The notes under the pieces were generated by a model. That model made no database searches. It was not told the origin of the DNA and saw only the letters and a list, made by a program, of their open reading frames with translations. From NCBI GenBank assembly GCA_003133425.1, contig PKXI01000283.1:150-6248 (forward strand): a stretch of DNA of 6,099 nucleotides, read 5' to 3'. The position numbers were made by a program, and so were the translations under genes. Shown here in pieces: positions 5,254 to 6,099 of the stretch; positions within the stretch are counted from its first letter, which is position 1; each line of letters opens with the position of its first letter. The DNA comes from Acidobacteriaceae bacterium (GTDB taxonomy: Bacteria; Acidobacteriota; Terriglobia; Terriglobales; Acidobacteriaceae).

Positions 5254-6099
5254 ATGCGTCCTCGTAACTTAGTATTTATCACGATGTTGGCCCTCTGTCA
5301 CCTACAACTTAGGGGGCAAGCGTTGACCAATGCGTTACCTTCGGCCGAGTTGGGCGCGGCCGGCATCACTACCAACGCCTCTGACAATGCAACCGCGCCA
5401 CTCCCTGACGACCCCGGTCAGGAGATTCTCCCCATCGCTGTTCCTGAGCCTGTACCCGCGGCCGGAGTGCCCGTCCAACTGGACGCGGATCGCCAAACGC
5501 GGGTGGGAGACGTGCTCACCCTGGACGGCAACGTGGTGGTCCACTACCGCGACTACATTCTCCGCGCAGACAAGGTGGTCTATCACCAATCCACCTCGGT
5601 ACTTGAAGCTGACGGCCATCTGCAGCTCTCCGGCGGCCCCAATGGTGTGCTCATAAACGCCTCTCATGGCGACATGCGGCTCAACATGCACACCGCGCGC
5701 TTTTACAACGTGAGCGGGTCGCAGGGACTGCACTCGGGCAGCCGCTCCAGTGTCTATTCCATATCCAATCCGTTCCTGTTTACGGCCAGAGTCCTTCTCC
5801 AGACTGGTGAGGATAACTACCGCCTCATTGACGGCACCATGACCAACTGCCGCTTGCCCCGGCCCGACTGGCAGATCATCTCCCACGCCATCAAACTCGA
5901 AGACGGCAACGCTTCCACATCCAATTCCTTCTTCAAGCTTCTTGGGTTGCCGGTTTTCTATCTGCCCTACCTGCGCCATCCGATCGACGAGACGGGCCGC
6001 GAGAGCGGATTCCTGATTCCCGTCGTAAGCAATTCGTCCATCAAGGGCTTCATCGTTGGCGAACAGATCTATTACGTCATCAACCGCAGCATGGACATG
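5254..6099 (+). CDS. lptD: LPS-assembly protein LptD (OstA), 3'-truncated by window edge
   Basis: The first 282 codons of the outer-membrane LPS translocon, which with the lipoprotein LptE inserts LPS into the outer leaflet. Residues 1-23 form a Sec signal peptide: basic MRPRN, hydrophobic LVFITMLALCHLQL, then RGQA before the likely cleavage site. Cys15 is not in a valid lipobox (LALC). A Pro/Ala-rich linker (about 24-72) leads to the OstA/LptA-like jellyroll: VQLDADRQ, GDVLTLDGNVVVHYRDYILRADKVVYH (85-111), EADGHLQLSGG. The barrel-domain entry follows with GTMTNCRLPRPDWQI (194-208) and LGLPVFYLPYLRHPIDETGRESGFLIP (230-256), both typical of LptD. Full proteins usually exceed 700 residues, so roughly the N-terminal third is visible. 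Start ATG 5254 is chosen because it begins the signal peptide and has AGG 7 nt upstream. The frame stays open back to 5137, with GTG codons at 5185 and 5188, but these would bury the signal sequence. The gene has no visible partner in an operon here. Confidence 0.9.
   Translation, partial: MRPRNLVFITMLALCHLQLRGQALTNALPSAELGAAGITTNASDNATAPLPDDPGQEILPIAVPEPVPAAGVPVQLDADRQTRVGDVLTLDGNVVVHYRDYILRADKVVYHQSTSVLEADGHLQLSGGPNGVLINASHGDMRLNMHTARFYNVSGSQGLHSGSRSSVYSISNPFLFTARVLLQTGEDNYRLIDGTMTNCRLPRPDWQIISHAIKLEDGNASTSNSFFKLLGLPVFYLPYLRHPIDETGRESGFLIPVVSNSSIKGFIVGEQIYYVINRSMDM

Noticed and set aside
5330..5656. Plus-strand 108-codon frame starting at ATG 5330
   Set aside because: It lies out of frame inside lptD. 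Its Ser/Thr/Pro/Arg-rich translation is typical of a shifted frame of a GC-rich gene.
5335..5979. Minus-strand open frame of 214 codons opposite lptD
   Set aside because: No recognisable domain and fully antisense to convincing LptD sequence on the plus strand.

Overview
The window looks like chromosomal DNA of a Gram-negative, high-GC bacterium. The best guess is a soil Acidobacteriota (Acidobacteriaceae-like) genome. This rests on three things: an lptD gene, which means an outer membrane with LPS; intergenic repeats of a kind I associate with that phylum (a TGTCATCCTGAGCGAAG-type element and a GGGCACGACTTCAGTCGTGCC double hairpin); and an RDD protein with a long Ala/Glu-rich N-terminal region. 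The phylum call is recognition from memory, not a search.

Layout. Positions 3-1178 (+) hold the 3' four-fifths of a soluble pyridine nucleotide transhydrogenase gene (sthA), cut off by the window edge. Positions 1179-1459 are a repeat-rich spacer: a partial and then a complete copy of a hairpin repeat, an AGCT array phased every 7 bp, and a perfect 9-bp hairpin that carries the Shine-Dalgarno sequence of the next gene. Positions 1460-2359 (+) encode a divergent ROK-family sugar kinase-like protein that lacks the usual N-terminal phosphate-binding motif. Positions 2360-2464 are a convergent spacer containing a second type of dispersed repeat. Positions 2465-4965 (-) form a tight same-strand cluster, transcribed in the order RDD membrane protein, DUF429 RNase H-fold protein, DUF2164 small protein, with gaps of 11 and 27 bp. 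Positions 4966-5253 are a divergent promoter region. Positions 5254-6099 (+) hold the 5' part of lptD (signal peptide, OstA jellyroll and the start of the barrel), open at the window end.

How they work together. SthA balances NADH and NADPH pools, and the ROK-like protein would fit sugar metabolism or regulation next to it, but no shared pathway is demonstrated. The minus-strand trio is probably one transcript, though its members have no known common job. LptD is the outer-membrane LPS translocon and stands apart on its own promoter. I see no CRISPR array, tRNA, rRNA, insertion sequence or recognisable defence system. The least ordinary part is the spacer at 1239-1460 together with the motif-deficient ROK protein it leads into.
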